NCBI GenBank assembly: GCA_049366715.1
Contig: JBMNCQ010000048.1
Span: forward strand, 132,804 to 196,803
From: JBMNCQ01 sp049366715
GTDB taxonomy: Bacteria; Bacillota; Peptococcia; Peptococcales; BICA1-8
Direction of reading: 5' to 3'
Length of the DNA: 64,000 nucleotides
In this document: positions 53,965-62,828 of the stretch, one piece after another
Position numbering within the stretch: the stretch's first letter is position 1
How the letters are laid out: the number at the start of each line of letters is the position of its first letter
The notes under the pieces: generated by a model
What the model was told of the DNA's origin: nothing
What the model saw: only the letters and a program-made list of their open reading frames with translations
The model's database searches: none
Program-made: the position numbers and the translations under genes

Positions 53965-54082
53965 TAGTTCTCCGTTCCCGGTACTCTGTTCTCAATAACA
54001 GAGTACCGGTATCTGAACAAGGATGAACGATAAACGATAAACTATAAACCATAAACTGAACGTCACTGGTCACCAGGTACTA
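53965..54082 (+). repeat. Heptad repeat island with 13-bp hairpin
   Basis: The gap contains a perfect 13-bp inverted repeat (CCGGTACTCTGTT 53978-53990, complement 53997-54009) and then tandem heptads: GGATGAA CGATAAA CGATAAA CTATAAA CCATAAA CTGAACG. The hairpin arms also fit the 7-base period. Confidence 0.82.
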
Positions 54083-54085
54083 ATC

Positions 54086-54110
54086 CGGGCTTCATGAAGC
54101 CCGTTTTTTT
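54086..54110 (+). terminator. Terminator after the repeat island
   Basis: A 7-bp stem CGGGCTT/AAGCCCG with loop CATG is followed by seven T. It probably ends the tct-ggt-chr-lrp transcript. Confidence 0.9.
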
Positions 54111-54147
54111 ATGCTATAATGAGAAAAAATGCACGTGGAGGAGTTTG

Positions 54148-55092
54148 ATGGAAAAATATAAATATATTTTTGGACCGATTCCGTCAAGAAGATTGGGAAA
54201 TTCCCTGGGGGTCAGTCCCATTCCGGGGAAATATTGTAATTATTCCTGTGTTTATTGTCAGCTCGGCCGGACGAACACTTTAACTGTGACGCGCGGGGAG
54301 TATGTAAATGTTAATGACATCCTGCGGGAATTTAAACAATATAGCACAGAAAAAATAAAATTTGATGTTGTCTCCATTGTTGGCGAAGGGGAGCCAACCT
54401 TAAATATTAATCTCGGTAAACTAATCAGAGAATTAAAACAGCATACGGTAAAACCCGTCGTAGTCATAACCAACGGTTCCTTGCTGGCAGACGGTGCTGT
54501 CAGGGAGCAGCTTTTAGCCGCGGATATTGTCATGCCGTCTTTAGATGCATATGATCAGCAAAGTCTGGTAAAAATTAATCGTCCTGATAAAAAAATTGCA
54601 TTCAGCGAGATATATACGGGATTGAAAATGTTTGCCGGGGAATTTACGGGCCGGTTATGGCCGGAAATTATGCTGATTAAGGGCATTAACGATGACAAAA
54701 AGTCACTGACTAAGTTTAAAGACTTGCTGGCAGAAGTTAGGCATGACCGCTTGTTTATTAATACACCAGTCCGCCCCCCTGCGGAAAAATGGGTAGAGGC
54801 ACCTGAAAGGAAAACATTGGAAGATGCTGTCGATATCCTAGGAGGCAGTTCTTTAGAAATGCTTGCTTCCGGAGCGTTTGTCAGTGAGCTGGAGGACGAC
54901 TTGGAGGCAGTTTTAAGCATTATTCAAAGACATCCGATGAATCAGCATGAGGTCAGTGCGTTTTTAAAGTCCCGGGGAGTGCAAAATGAAGGGGAGATCT
55001 TCAAAAAACTTAGTGATAATGAACTGGTTGAGGTAATGGATTATAAAGGTTACCAGACATTTAGATATTTTAAAGGAGAAAGGATAAGGTAA
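54148..55092 (+). CDS. Radical SAM protein of the COG0731 type
   Basis: The 314-residue enzyme carries the 4Fe-4S motif CNYSCVYC (Cys30, 34, 37) after FGPIPSRRLGNSLGVSPIPG, a signature of the wyosine-synthesis-like COG0731 radical SAM group, plus GEGEPTLN and a C-terminal winged-helix-like region of about 80 residues. GTGGAGGAG stands upstream of ATG 54148; ATG 54094 falls in the preceding terminator. Substrate unknown. The pyridoxamine kinase gene follows after 5 bases. Confidence 0.88.
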   Translation: MEKYKYIFGPIPSRRLGNSLGVSPIPGKYCNYSCVYCQLGRTNTLTVTRGEYVNVNDILREFKQYSTEKIKFDVVSIVGEGEPTLNINLGKLIRELKQHTVKPVVVITNGSLLADGAVREQLLAADIVMPSLDAYDQQSLVKINRPDKKIAFSEIYTGLKMFAGEFTGRLWPEIMLIKGINDDKKSLTKFKDLLAEVRHDRLFINTPVRPPAEKWVEAPERKTLEDAVDILGGSSLEMLASGAFVSELEDDLEAVLSIIQRHPMNQHEVSAFLKSRGVQNEGEIFKKLSDNELVEVMDYKGYQTFRYFKGERIR

Positions 55093-55097
55093 TATCT

Positions 55098-55973
55098 ATG
55101 AAAAGGTCCGTTAACAGAGTGGCAGCTATTCATGACTTATCAGGTTTCGGCCGGTCTTCTTTGGCCGTAGTAATACCTATCTTGTCCACTATGGGGTTAC
55201 AAGTTTGCTCTTTGCCTACCGCAGTATTATCAACCCACACGGGAGGATTTGAGGGTTACAGCTTTGTAGATTTAACTGATTCGATGCAAGAATTTATTCA
55301 GCACTGGAAAAGCCTTAAAATTGATTTTGATTGTATTTACAGCGGTTTTTTGGGTTCCTCCAAGCAAATTAATCTTATTTCGGATTTTATCGATGATTTT
55401 TCCGGCAATCATCCTTTGGTCGTTATTGATCCTGTAATGGGGGATAATGGTAAGCTTTACAGTACAATGGATGATGAAATGGTTAAAAAAATGCGGGGGC
55501 TGATCAAAAAAGCGGATATTATTACCCCTAATTTTACGGAAGCGGCGTTTTTGTTAGGAGAAAAATATGAGACCGATATCTTTCAGGAAGGCATTAAAGA
55601 ATGGCTGGTCAGATTATCGGAGCTGGGACCGCAGACAGTAATCATTACCAGTGTTCCTGAATCCAAGGCCAGTAAGAATACCAGTGTTATTGCTTATAAT
55701 AGGGAAGATGAGAGGTTCTGGAAAGTAAGTTGTGTTTATATACCTGCCCATTACCCGGGTACCGGGGATGTATTTACAAGTGTTATTGTAGGTAGTCTCC
55801 TGCAAGGTGACAGTCTGCCCATCGCTTTGGATAGAGGGGTACAGTTTATTACGGCGGCTATAAGGGCCAGCTATGGTAATAAATATCCCGAGCGGGAAGG
55901 GGTACTTCTGGAAAGGGTACTGGATAATTTGAAAATGCCTGTCTTAAGCAGTACTTATGAATTATTAGAATAA
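55098..55973 (+). CDS. Pyridoxamine kinase
   Basis: The 291-residue ribokinase-like kinase phosphorylates pyridoxal, pyridoxine or pyridoxamine in PLP salvage. Family segments are AAIHDLSGFGRSSLAVVIPI, TAVLSTHTGGFEG, VIDPVMGDNGKLY, ITPNFTEAAFLLG and the catalytic GTGD in HYPGTGDVFTSVI. This is the PdxY/PdxK class. It is 5 bp behind the radical SAM gene and probably in its operon; a terminator follows. Confidence 0.93.
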   Translation: MKRSVNRVAAIHDLSGFGRSSLAVVIPILSTMGLQVCSLPTAVLSTHTGGFEGYSFVDLTDSMQEFIQHWKSLKIDFDCIYSGFLGSSKQINLISDFIDDFSGNHPLVVIDPVMGDNGKLYSTMDDEMVKKMRGLIKKADIITPNFTEAAFLLGEKYETDIFQEGIKEWLVRLSELGPQTVIITSVPESKASKNTSVIAYNREDERFWKVSCVYIPAHYPGTGDVFTSVIVGSLLQGDSLPIALDRGVQFITAAIRASYGNKYPEREGVLLERVLDNLKMPVLSSTYELLE

Positions 55974-56002
55974 TAAAAATTAGGTGCCGGCCACCTACCG
56001 TC

Positions 56003-56027
56003 AAGACCGGCTCAGCCGGTCTTTTCT
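56003..56027 (+). terminator. Terminator between convergent genes
   Basis: AAGACCGGC/GCCGGTCTT with loop TCA, then TTTTC. The stop codon of the reverse-strand DUF4931 gene lies in the loop. Confidence 0.85.
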
Positions 56028-56794
56028 TCGAGATATTTTTCTTTAATTTCCTCTATGACTTCATAGATCCGGTTGGAAAACTGGGGAATGGTATAGCCTA
56101 TATATATAGGTGAAGTAATGAACCGGGGCATTATTTTGGCAATTATTTGTTCCCGGTATTTATAAAAGAAAATATTATAACTGTCACAATGTTTACTGAA
56201 ATGATTTAAAATATAGTGAACTGTGATTTGGATATAGTCTGCAAAGGGCTTGATATTTTGGAGGTCCTCCATGATGATGTTAAATTCAAAAAAACCGACA
56301 CGGGGCGTAGTGGATACATTGAGTACCACAGCATCTCTTTCGGCAATGGTTATTCCCGTAAAGTCCTCGGCAAAGGTTTTTTCCCGGTAATCAATATTTT
56401 TTAAACCTACTATTTGCATGTGGGGGTGAAAGATTGTACCCCCTGATTTGGGTCCGTGATTTTTAAAAAACAGCACGGATTTAAAGGCACCGTCTTTTTC
56501 CATTTCCAGCCATTTCTCCAGGCCGAAAGAGATCACTTCATAGAGATGGTCTTTAGGATATACCGATAAATCGGTATGACAATTATCTGTTTCGATGAGC
56601 ACGGTCTGAAAAGTATCCTCCAGGACCGGGTACTTATTTTTTACCAGAATAATAGAACCTTTTTCTGCTATTATTTCCTCCAGGTTATTGCGGTCACAAA
56701 AAGGGCACTTGGTATCTTTATTAATAATACTTTCCGGTTTCTCTTTTCCTATATCATAATCAAAAAGCAGCTGTGATGATGACAAAACGATCAC
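56012..56794 (-). CDS. DUF4931 (GalT/HIT-like) protein
   Basis: The 260-residue protein has a CPFC zinc knuckle (Cys30, 33) and the HIT-like site FHPHMQIVGL, as in galactose-1-phosphate uridylyltransferase relatives, but is shorter and matches the DUF4931 group. It probably transfers or hydrolyses a nucleotidyl group; the substrate is unknown. It converges with pdxY and shares the terminator region. Confidence 0.83.
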   Translation of the reverse strand: MIVLSSSQLLFDYDIGKEKPESIINKDTKCPFCDRNNLEEIIAEKGSIILVKNKYPVLEDTFQTVLIETDNCHTDLSVYPKDHLYEVISFGLEKWLEMEKDGAFKSVLFFKNHGPKSGGTIFHPHMQIVGLKNIDYREKTFAEDFTGITIAERDAVVLNVSTTPRVGFFEFNIIMEDLQNIKPFADYIQITVHYILNHFSKHCDSYNIFFYKYREQIIAKIMPRFITSPIYIGYTIPQFSNRIYEVIEEIKEKYLEEKTG

Positions 56795-56985
56795 CTCTTA
56801 TTTAGTCCTAACTTATATAATATTACTGAAAGTTATTAAATGCTAGAAATGCAAAGAAAAATTTTGTTAAAGATTGTAGTCTGACACAAAAATTGCTATA
56901 TTTAAATATAGGTAAGACCTTATCCTGTAAGCAAAGGATACTGATATTTCTCTCTTTTATTATTATACTAGAAAGGGGAACAACT

Positions 56986-57069
56986 ATGGGGAAGGAAAAG
57001 GTAACTAAGAAGGAAGAAAAGAAGAAACCTGCCGATAGCAAAACGAAAAAAGAAAAGAAAACATATTAA
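56986..57069 (+). CDS. 27-residue Lys/Glu-rich small protein
   Basis: A tiny ORF encodes MGKEKVTKKEEKKKPADSKT and a KKEKKTY end: 14 Lys or so in 27 residues, with Glu as the main counter-charge. GAAAGGGGAA lies 5-9 bases before the ATG and a strong terminator begins right at the stop, so the transcript seems made for this ORF. No known family comes to mind; a nucleic-acid- or ribosome-associated role is possible but unproven. Confidence 0.62.
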   Translation: MGKEKVTKKEEKKKPADSKTKKEKKTY

Positions 57070-57070
57070 A

Positions 57071-57096
57071 AAAAACCGGTAGCACCGGTTTTTTTT
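57071..57096 (+). terminator. Terminator after the 27-residue ORF
   Basis: ACCGGT/ACCGGT with loop AGC, flanked by a run of A and a run of eight T, so it works on both strands. Confidence 0.93.
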
Positions 57097-57280
57097 ATGC
57101 AGGGAAGCAGCCTGCCCGACAGTCTGTTTAGAATGCTCCGGTAGCTTAGGAAAAGTTTATAAGCTAAAGGTTTTATAAAATATTAACAATAAAATTACCT
57201 CCAAATAAAAAAGAGATTAAATTCAGGTAATAAAATAATTAAATAAGACAATTAATCTAAACAGGCAGGTGACGGCTATT

Positions 57281-58516
57281 ATGCAAAATACCGCGGTATC
57301 CTTTAAATATAAGGATCTCTTACCTTTATTACAGGGAAGAATTCCCGGACAGTTGATCATGCAATATACAGATAAATGTAATGCCACATGTCCGCAGTGC
57401 AGTATGCGTATTACCAAATCTTTTCCAAGATCAAAGATTGATATGAATGATGCCAAAAGAATTATTGATGCTGCCGCAGATATGGATATTAAAGCGCTTT
57501 CTTTAACAGGGGGCGAACCGTTACTTTTCCTGGAGGAAATCATTAGTCTGTTAAATTATGCCGGGGCAAGAGGGATTTCTTATCTAAGGACAGGTACCAA
57601 CGGTTTTATTTTTATGAATTGGGAAAGCAGGGATTTTACAAAAAAAATTCATTGTCTGGCTGATTCGCTGGCCGGTACGCCGGTGCGGAATTTTTGGATC
57701 AGTATCGATTCCGCAAAACCGGAAATTCATGAGAAAATGCGGGGATTGCCCGGCGTAATAAAGGGGATTGAAAAGGCACTGCCTATTTTGCATGAATATG
57801 GAATTTTTCCGGCGGCAAATTTGGGTATTAATAGAAATATCGGAGGCTTAAGAACATTAGCCGCCGAAGACTCCCGGAGGGACCCGGAAGTCTATTATCA
57901 AAGAGCTCAGGAAGCATTTCAGGAATTTTATAATTTTGTTGCAGATCTGGGATTTACGATGGTAAATACCTGTTATCCCATGAGTTCGGATGAGGATGGT
58001 TTTGTTTACGGGGCCGTTTCTGATGATGAAGTGGTGAGGTTTACTCCCCGGGAAAAGGTCCTGCTGTTTAAAGCCTTGTATGATGTGATTCCCAGGCATA
58101 GGTCTCAGTTACGGATTTTTACACCCAGATCCTCACTTTATGCTTTTATCCGGCAGTATGAAGGGAAAAAGGATTTCTGCCTGCCCTGCAGAGGAGGCAC
58201 CGACTTCTTTTTTATTGATTGCCGGGATCTGGAGGTATACCCTTGTGGTTACAGGGCGGAGGATAAGCTGGGCAAGTTATGGAATCTGGATCTTAATAAA
58301 ATAACCGGTCAAGCCTATTGTACCGAGTGTGACTGGGAATGTTTCCGGGACCCGTCGGAATTGATGGGTCAGCTGGTCCGGTTAACGAATAATCCGCTGG
58401 GTTTTTTGTCCCGGATTGTTAAGGAGCGGGAGTATCTGAAAGTGTGGCTGGAAGACCTGCTTTATTATAAAAAGTGTGCTTTTTTTGACGGCCGCCAACC
58501 AATTAATTGGACTTAG
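57281..58516 (+). CDS. Radical SAM protein with C-terminal cysteine cluster
   Basis: The 411-residue enzyme has CNATCPQC (Cys33, 37, 40), the SAM-binding LTGGEP, and a C-terminal set of cysteines (FCLPCRGG, VYPCGYR, YCTECDWECF) that resembles a SPASM-type or auxiliary Fe-S site. ATG 57281 follows AGGTG; GTG 57269 overlaps that site. The gene is monocistronic, and nearby I see no precursor-peptide gene other than the 27-residue ORF upstream. Function unknown. Confidence 0.85.
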   Translation: MQNTAVSFKYKDLLPLLQGRIPGQLIMQYTDKCNATCPQCSMRITKSFPRSKIDMNDAKRIIDAAADMDIKALSLTGGEPLLFLEEIISLLNYAGARGISYLRTGTNGFIFMNWESRDFTKKIHCLADSLAGTPVRNFWISIDSAKPEIHEKMRGLPGVIKGIEKALPILHEYGIFPAANLGINRNIGGLRTLAAEDSRRDPEVYYQRAQEAFQEFYNFVADLGFTMVNTCYPMSSDEDGFVYGAVSDDEVVRFTPREKVLLFKALYDVIPRHRSQLRIFTPRSSLYAFIRQYEGKKDFCLPCRGGTDFFFIDCRDLEVYPCGYRAEDKLGKLWNLDLNKITGQAYCTECDWECFRDPSELMGQLVRLTNNPLGFLSRIVKEREYLKVWLEDLLYYKKCAFFDGRQPINWT

Positions 58517-58547
58517 CCGTATAAACACACCGTATGAAAACTGCCAT

Positions 58548-58576
58548 TTGACTTTCAAAATAATCCATGGTAGAAT
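58548..58576 (+). promoter_or_regulatory. Promoter of tRNA-Ser(GGA)
   Basis: TTGACT at 58548-58553 and TAGAAT at 58571-58576 with 17 bp between; TTTTTTGCGTCCGA follows at 58578-58591 as at the other tRNA-Ser promoter. Confidence 0.82.
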
Positions 58577-58681
58577 ATTTTTTGCGTCCGATGATTTCTT
58601 TCTCGATTGGAAAACATTTATTATGGTCAAGGGAAGGGAATTATGTTATTATTAAATATGTGTTAAAAATGGATAGTTTAT

Positions 58682-58774
58682 GGAGAGATGACCGAGTGGC
58701 CGAAGGTGCACGACTGGAAATCGTGTGTGCGGGTAAGACCTGTACCGAGGGTTCAAATCCCTCTCTCTCCGCCA
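58682..58774 (+). tRNA. tRNA-Ser(GGA)
   Basis: The 93-nt type II tRNA has acceptor GGAGAGA/TCTCTCC, anticodon GGA in loop CTGGAAA, a long variable arm, T-arm GGTTCAAATCC and GCCA end. It reads UCC and UCU. Confidence 0.97.
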
Positions 58775-58782
58775 TTTTAGAT

Positions 58783-58816
58783 ACGAAGGCAAGAGGCAAG
58801 AGGCAGGAACAGGGTA
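58783..58816 (+). repeat. Short heptad repeat after tRNA-Ser(GGA)
   Basis: GAAGGCA AGAGGCA AGAGGCA GGAACAG: four 7-base units, two of them identical. Confidence 0.65.
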
Positions 58817-58895
58817 ATCCTGAGATAAAACTGTCTCTTTTATCATCTAATTATGTTAGAAACATGGGAATTAAATATGACTAATTTTGTTAGCT

Positions 58896-59169
58896 TTGGT
58901 CGCGCTAGATGGGGAGGTAGCGGTGCCTTGTAACCTGCAATCCGCTATAGCGGGATCGATGCCTAATCAGAGGGCTAGCTTTGTGGGGTCAGCCTCAGGT
59001 AAGTGGTGAGGAAGATTGGGTCCTGCGCAACATAAACTTATGAAACCCGTCAGGTCCGGAAGGAAGCAGCGGTAAGTAAGCCCTTGTGTGTGCCGCAGGT
59101 AAGCCTGGTCTGAGCTAACTGCCTGAGTAACGTTCGGAAGGTTTAGTTCGAAGTTAGGTGCGCGGCCGA
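58896..59169 (+). ncRNA. ffs: Signal recognition particle RNA, large Bacillus type
   Basis: About 270 nt are closed by GGTCGCGC (58898-58905) and GCGCGGCC (59160-59167). The universally conserved domain IV is plain in CAGGTCCGGAAGGAAGCAGC. The 5' Alu-like part has GGTAGCGGTGCC and TGTAACCTGC. This is the RNA of SRP, which with Ffh targets membrane proteins. The position between tRNA-Ser and dnaX is the normal Firmicutes location. Exact ends are estimated. Confidence 0.96.
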
Positions 59170-59183
59170 TAATTTTATCTATA

Positions 59184-59216
59184 AAATAGTACCCTGTGCA
59201 GGTACTATTTTTATTT
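59184..59216 (+). terminator. Terminator of the SRP RNA
   Basis: A 10-bp stem AAATAGTACC/GGTACTATTT with loop CTGTGCA is followed by TTATTT. From 59217 to 59411 I see no gene. Confidence 0.85.
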
Positions 59217-59411
59217 ATGTAACTTTAATGTCAGGTGCACACTGCTTTAAGAGCGGGTACGTGTAAAATTCTCACTCAACGGATTTCGGTTACGGAAGTT
59301 TCTAATGATCATAAGTATTGCCGCTGTTTTTTTCAGAGAAGGGGCTTTTTTCGATGTCTGCTTTATGGTATCGTTAAGTGGTAAAATACATTATTTACGA
59401 GGAAGGTTATT

Positions 59412-60992
59412 ATGTCCTATATTGCTTTATACCGTGCTTTTAGACCTCAAACATTTTCCGAAGTAATCGGGCAGGAGCATATTAGTAAAACGTTGATCAA
59501 TGCCTTGGTTAATAACAGGGTTGCTCATGCCTACTTGTTTTGCGGTCCCCGGGGGACAGGCAAAACAAGTTCGGCCAAAATACTGGCTAAAGGGGTTAAT
59601 TGTTTGGATTTGCAGAATGGGGAACCCTGCAATACATGTGCTAACTGCACTTCCATAAATCTGGGTAATTTTTTGGACGTATTTGAGATAGATGCCGCTT
59701 CTAATCGCGGCATAGATGAGATCAGGGATATCCGGGATAAAGTAAAATTTGCCCCTTCACAGGGAAAGACCAAGGTCTATATTATCGATGAGGTTCATAT
59801 GCTTACCTCGGAAGCTTTCAATGCGTTACTGAAAACCTTGGAAGAACCCCCCGGCCATGTCCTGTTTGTTCTGGCAACCACAGAACCCCAAAAAATTCCT
59901 TTGACTATTTTATCCCGCTGTCAGCGTTTTGATTTCCGCAAAATTAGTACTACTGAAATTAAAGAGCATCTTAATACGATAATTGCCAAGGAAGGAATAA
60001 ATATTGCGCAAAGCGGTCTGAATATTATTGCCCGTAAAGCAGCCGGAGGGATGAGGGATGCCATAAGCATCCTTGACCAGTGTATAGCATATGCCGGTAA
60101 AAATATCGAATGTGAACATGTTGAGAAAGTACTGGGTACATTAGGGGAAGAACAAATTCTCCGGATAAGTGAGGCAATTTATCAAGGAGATGCGGGAGCA
60201 GTTATCACTTTACTTAACCAAAGTATTCAGGATGGCAAAGATATCAAGCAGATTGTCAGGGATCTCATAGAATATTTCCGGCAAGTTATGCTTTTAAAGC
60301 TCTCTCAAAGCGAAAGTTTAATTTCAGTCAGCCCGGATATCTTACCTGCGGTAAAAAATCAGGCGGATAATTTAACAATGGGATTTTTAGGGAATATTAT
60401 ACTTAAGCTCTCGGAGATCGAGAAGGACATGCGCTGGAGTAGTCAGCCCCAAATTTTATTAGAAGCGGGGCTGGTTGAGGTGATTTTCAGGTCAGTTCCG
60501 GGAGAAGCCCCGCAAAAGAATATAACACTGACGGATAAGAAGCAAAAGGAAACGACTGTTGCAAAAAAGGCGGTACAGCAGCGCACACAGCCTGAGGTGC
60601 AGGAAAAAACCACTGATGTGCCAGCAGGAAAACCTGTTGATTTTTCAGAAATAAATAAACTGTGGCCGGAAATACTGGAGAAGGTTAAGCAATACAAGAT
60701 TACTACCCATGCTTTTCTAGTTGTGGCCGAACCCGTTACAGTTGATGATGAAGGCTGCTTGGTCCTTGATTTTAAAGAGACCCATAAGTTTCATCGGGAT
60801 AAAATATCCCGGCCCGAGAATAAAGAATTAATCGAAAAGGCCATTCAAGAATGCTCGGGTATAAGTATCAGGATAAAATGTTTAAGTGCAGGTGAAAAAG
60901 AGTCCGATCGTAAAGATGATAGCCAGGATAATTCCGTAGTGGACCAGGCTATCCAACTATTTGGCGGGAGTATAGTAGAAGTAAAAGATTAG
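59412..60992 (+). CDS. dnaX: DNA polymerase III subunit gamma/tau
   Basis: DnaX is the clamp-loader ATPase that loads the sliding clamp and links polymerase cores. The 526 residues begin YIALYRAFRPQTFSEVIGQE, then Walker A GPRGTGKT (45-52), zinc Cys64/73/76/79, Walker B YIIDEVHML and sensor 1 ATTEPQKIP, with the SRC motif in LSRCQRFDF. The C-terminal third is a variable, Lys/Gln/Thr-rich tau region. AGGAAGG precedes the ATG. No obvious slippery site for a short gamma form was noted. First gene of dnaX-ebfC-recR. Confidence 0.97.
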   Translation: MSYIALYRAFRPQTFSEVIGQEHISKTLINALVNNRVAHAYLFCGPRGTGKTSSAKILAKGVNCLDLQNGEPCNTCANCTSINLGNFLDVFEIDAASNRGIDEIRDIRDKVKFAPSQGKTKVYIIDEVHMLTSEAFNALLKTLEEPPGHVLFVLATTEPQKIPLTILSRCQRFDFRKISTTEIKEHLNTIIAKEGINIAQSGLNIIARKAAGGMRDAISILDQCIAYAGKNIECEHVEKVLGTLGEEQILRISEAIYQGDAGAVITLLNQSIQDGKDIKQIVRDLIEYFRQVMLLKLSQSESLISVSPDILPAVKNQADNLTMGFLGNIILKLSEIEKDMRWSSQPQILLEAGLVEVIFRSVPGEAPQKNITLTDKKQKETTVAKKAVQQRTQPEVQEKTTDVPAGKPVDFSEINKLWPEILEKVKQYKITTHAFLVVAEPVTVDDEGCLVLDFKETHKFHRDKISRPENKELIEKAIQECSGISIRIKCLSAGEKESDRKDDSQDNSVVDQAIQLFGGSIVEVKD

Positions 60993-61013
60993 ATTAATTT
61001 AGGAGGTAAAGAA

Positions 61014-61343
61014 ATGGGTTTTGGTGGAAATATGAATAAAATGATGAAGCAGGTTCAGCAAATGCAGGCTAAAATGGCTAAGCTTCAGGCCGAGATGGAA
61101 GAGAGAACGGTAGAAGCTACGGCCGGAGGTGGAGTTGTCAGGGTCGTGGCCAACGGGAAAAATGAGATTGTGGAAATAGAGATTAAACCGGAAGTTCTTG
61201 ATCCCGATGATGCTGAAATGGTTCAGGATCTGGTATTGGCTGCCTGTAACGAAGCCTTGCGAAAAGCGCAGGAGATGGTTGCGGAAGAAATGGGTAAAAT
61301 TACAGGAGGACTAAAACTTCCTGGGATGCCAGGAATGTTCTAA
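61014..61343 (+). CDS. YbaB/EbfC nucleoid-associated protein
   Basis: The 109-residue DNA-binding dimer has the N-terminal coiled helix (MNKMMKQVQQMQAKMAKLQA) and the family core VEATAGGGVVRVVANGKNEI. It is almost always encoded between dnaX and recR, as here. TAGGAGG precedes the ATG. Confidence 0.96.
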   Translation: MGFGGNMNKMMKQVQQMQAKMAKLQAEMEERTVEATAGGGVVRVVANGKNEIVEIEIKPEVLDPDDAEMVQDLVLAACNEALRKAQEMVAEEMGKITGGLKLPGMPGMF

Positions 61344-61344
61344 G

Positions 61345-61944
61345 ATGTTGTACTATGCCGATGCTGTAGCTAAACTTATTGAAGAATTCGCAAAACTTCC
61401 CGGTATCGGTCCGAAAACTGCCCAGAGGTTAGCATTTTATGTTCTGAAAGGAAGTAAAGAAGATGCTTATAATCTGGCTAAATCTATCGTAAATGCCAAA
61501 GAGAAAATTAACTATTGCTCTATATGTTCAAATTTAACCGATACGGACCCTTGTAAAATTTGCAGTAATGTGAATCGGGACAGCTCTTTAATATGTGTGG
61601 TGGAAGACCCCCGGGATGTTGTTGCTTTCGAGCGTACCAAGGATTTTAAGGGGTATTATCATGTGTTACACGGAGCCATCTCGCCCATGGAGGGAATAGG
61701 CCCGGAACAGCTCAGAATAAAAGAGCTGCTGGAGCGTATTCAAAAGCAGGAAATCCAGGAAGTAATTGTGGCTACCAATTCCAGTATAGAAGGGGAAGCA
61801 ACGGCTATGTACCTGGCAAAGCTTATTAAGCCTCTAGGTATTAAAGTGACCCGTATTGCGCAGGGAATCCCCGTAGGGGGAGATATTGAATATGCCGATG
61901 AGGTAACTCTGGCCCGGGCTTTTGCCGGGAGGAGAGAAATGTAA
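61345..61944 (+). CDS. recR: Recombination mediator protein RecR
   Basis: RecR works with RecO (and RecF) to load RecA during gap repair. The 199 residues have the helix-hairpin-helix KLPGIGPKTAQRLAF, a four-Cys zinc finger (CSICSNLTDTDPCKIC), a TOPRIM domain beginning ICVVEDPRDVVAFE and the C-terminal GIPVGGDIEYADEVTLARA. It begins one base after ebfC stops, with GGAGG within the latter. Confidence 0.97.
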   Translation: MLYYADAVAKLIEEFAKLPGIGPKTAQRLAFYVLKGSKEDAYNLAKSIVNAKEKINYCSICSNLTDTDPCKICSNVNRDSSLICVVEDPRDVVAFERTKDFKGYYHVLHGAISPMEGIGPEQLRIKELLERIQKQEIQEVIVATNSSIEGEATAMYLAKLIKPLGIKVTRIAQGIPVGGDIEYADEVTLARAFAGRREM

Positions 61945-61961
61945 TATTAAGGCGAAGACAG

Positions 61962-62030
61962 TTCTATTAATGGAAAATTGAGATTTGAGAATGAAGAATT
62001 AAAAAACATAAACCGGAAGTTATGAATTTT
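61962..62030 (+). repeat. Heptad repeat island after recR
   Basis: GAAAATT GAGATTT GAGAATG AAGAATT AAAAAAC ATAAACC GGAAGTT reads as degenerate 7-base units, similar to those at 9400. Confidence 0.6.
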
Positions 62031-62034
62031 GCAG

Positions 62035-62069
62035 GCGTGCAGAGATAATAAATCTTTGCATGCTTTTTT
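62035..62069 (+). terminator. Terminator of dnaX-ebfC-recR
   Basis: A 12-bp stem (GCGTGCAGAGAT with ATCTTTGCATGC, two G-U pairs), loop AATAA, then six T. Confidence 0.9.
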
Positions 62070-62178
62070 ATGGGGATAAAATACAGGGGAGTTTTTTGAC
62101 TAAATTTTCCATTACCGGAAATACTATTAACTGAATATAATTATGTATATTTATTTCCGGGAGGAAAGTGAAAAAATT

Positions 62179-62457
62179 ATGAATCATTTATTAGAAAAGC
62201 TGCTGCGGTTCAAAGAAGCTTTGCTGTCTTCTGAAATTTTAAATGAAGACGTTAAAAAAGCGCCGTCACTTGTTGAAATGGTTGAGGCTGCCAAAGAAGA
62301 GTGGCTGGATGCCAAAAAATTTTTTGAAGAGGTGACGGACCCGGTATTAATTGATCATGCAATCTACCGGATGGAATCGGCTGAAAAAAGATATATTTAT
62401 CTTTTGAAGACTGCGGATGAAGAAAAGGTAATCAATGATCATGTCCAGCTAAATTAA
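62179..62457 (+). CDS. DUF2508 (YaaL-like) protein
   Basis: The 92-residue, mainly helical acidic protein resembles YaaL, found between recR and bofA in Bacillus. The conserved-looking part is EAAKEEWLDAKKFFEEVTDP and IDHAIYRMESAEKRYIYLLK. I choose ATG 62179 after GGGAGGAAAG (spacer longer than usual); ATG 62143 has no site. Function unknown. Confidence 0.83.
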   Translation: MNHLLEKLLRFKEALLSSEILNEDVKKAPSLVEMVEAAKEEWLDAKKFFEEVTDPVLIDHAIYRMESAEKRYIYLLKTADEEKVINDHVQLN

Positions 62458-62537
62458 AAAGTTTAAGATTTTTAGGCATAATTTAATTTAGCCCTCATAT
62501 AGTTATTACAGATACTTGTCTCAAGGAGTGAGGGTTT

Positions 62538-62801
62538 ATGAATTACGGAATTATTTTTGCAGCTTTGTTTTTGCTATTTTTAATTTATATCGTTGTACGG
62601 GTAATGATCGTACCTATTCAATGGATAGTTAAAATATTCGTTAATTCTGTACTGGCTCTAGTCGGTTTACTGATATTAAATTTACTAGGTAATTTTGTTG
62701 GCTTTCATTTACCCATTAATATTATTACTGTTTTAGGGGTTGCTGTTTTAGGAGTACCAGGATTAATTCTGGTTATCATTATGCACTTCCTCTTTATTTA
62801 A
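62538..62801 (+). CDS. bofA: BofA-family pro-sigma-K processing inhibitor
   Basis: The 87-residue membrane protein has two to three helices with the BofA pattern (RVMIVPIQWIVKIFVNSVLA, LILNLLGNFVGFHLPINIIT, VAVLGVPGLILVIIMHF). In Bacillus, BofA holds the SpoIVFB protease inactive in the forespore outer membrane until sigma-K is needed. Its presence and position after recR indicate a spore former. CAAGGAGTGAGG precedes the ATG. Confidence 0.93.
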   Translation: MNYGIIFAALFLLFLIYIVVRVMIVPIQWIVKIFVNSVLALVGLLILNLLGNFVGFHLPINIITVLGVAVLGVPGLILVIIMHFLFI

Positions 62802-62828
62802 AGCGTGTTGAAAAAGAATCATTTTGCT

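Noticed and set aside
53965..54082. CRISPR array
   Set aside because: Units are 7 bases and degenerate with no spacers of constant length, and no cas genes are in the window.
58567..58884. Forward open frame over the tRNA-Ser(GGA) region
   Set aside because: It runs through the tRNA gene and its promoter; the tRNA explains the sequence.
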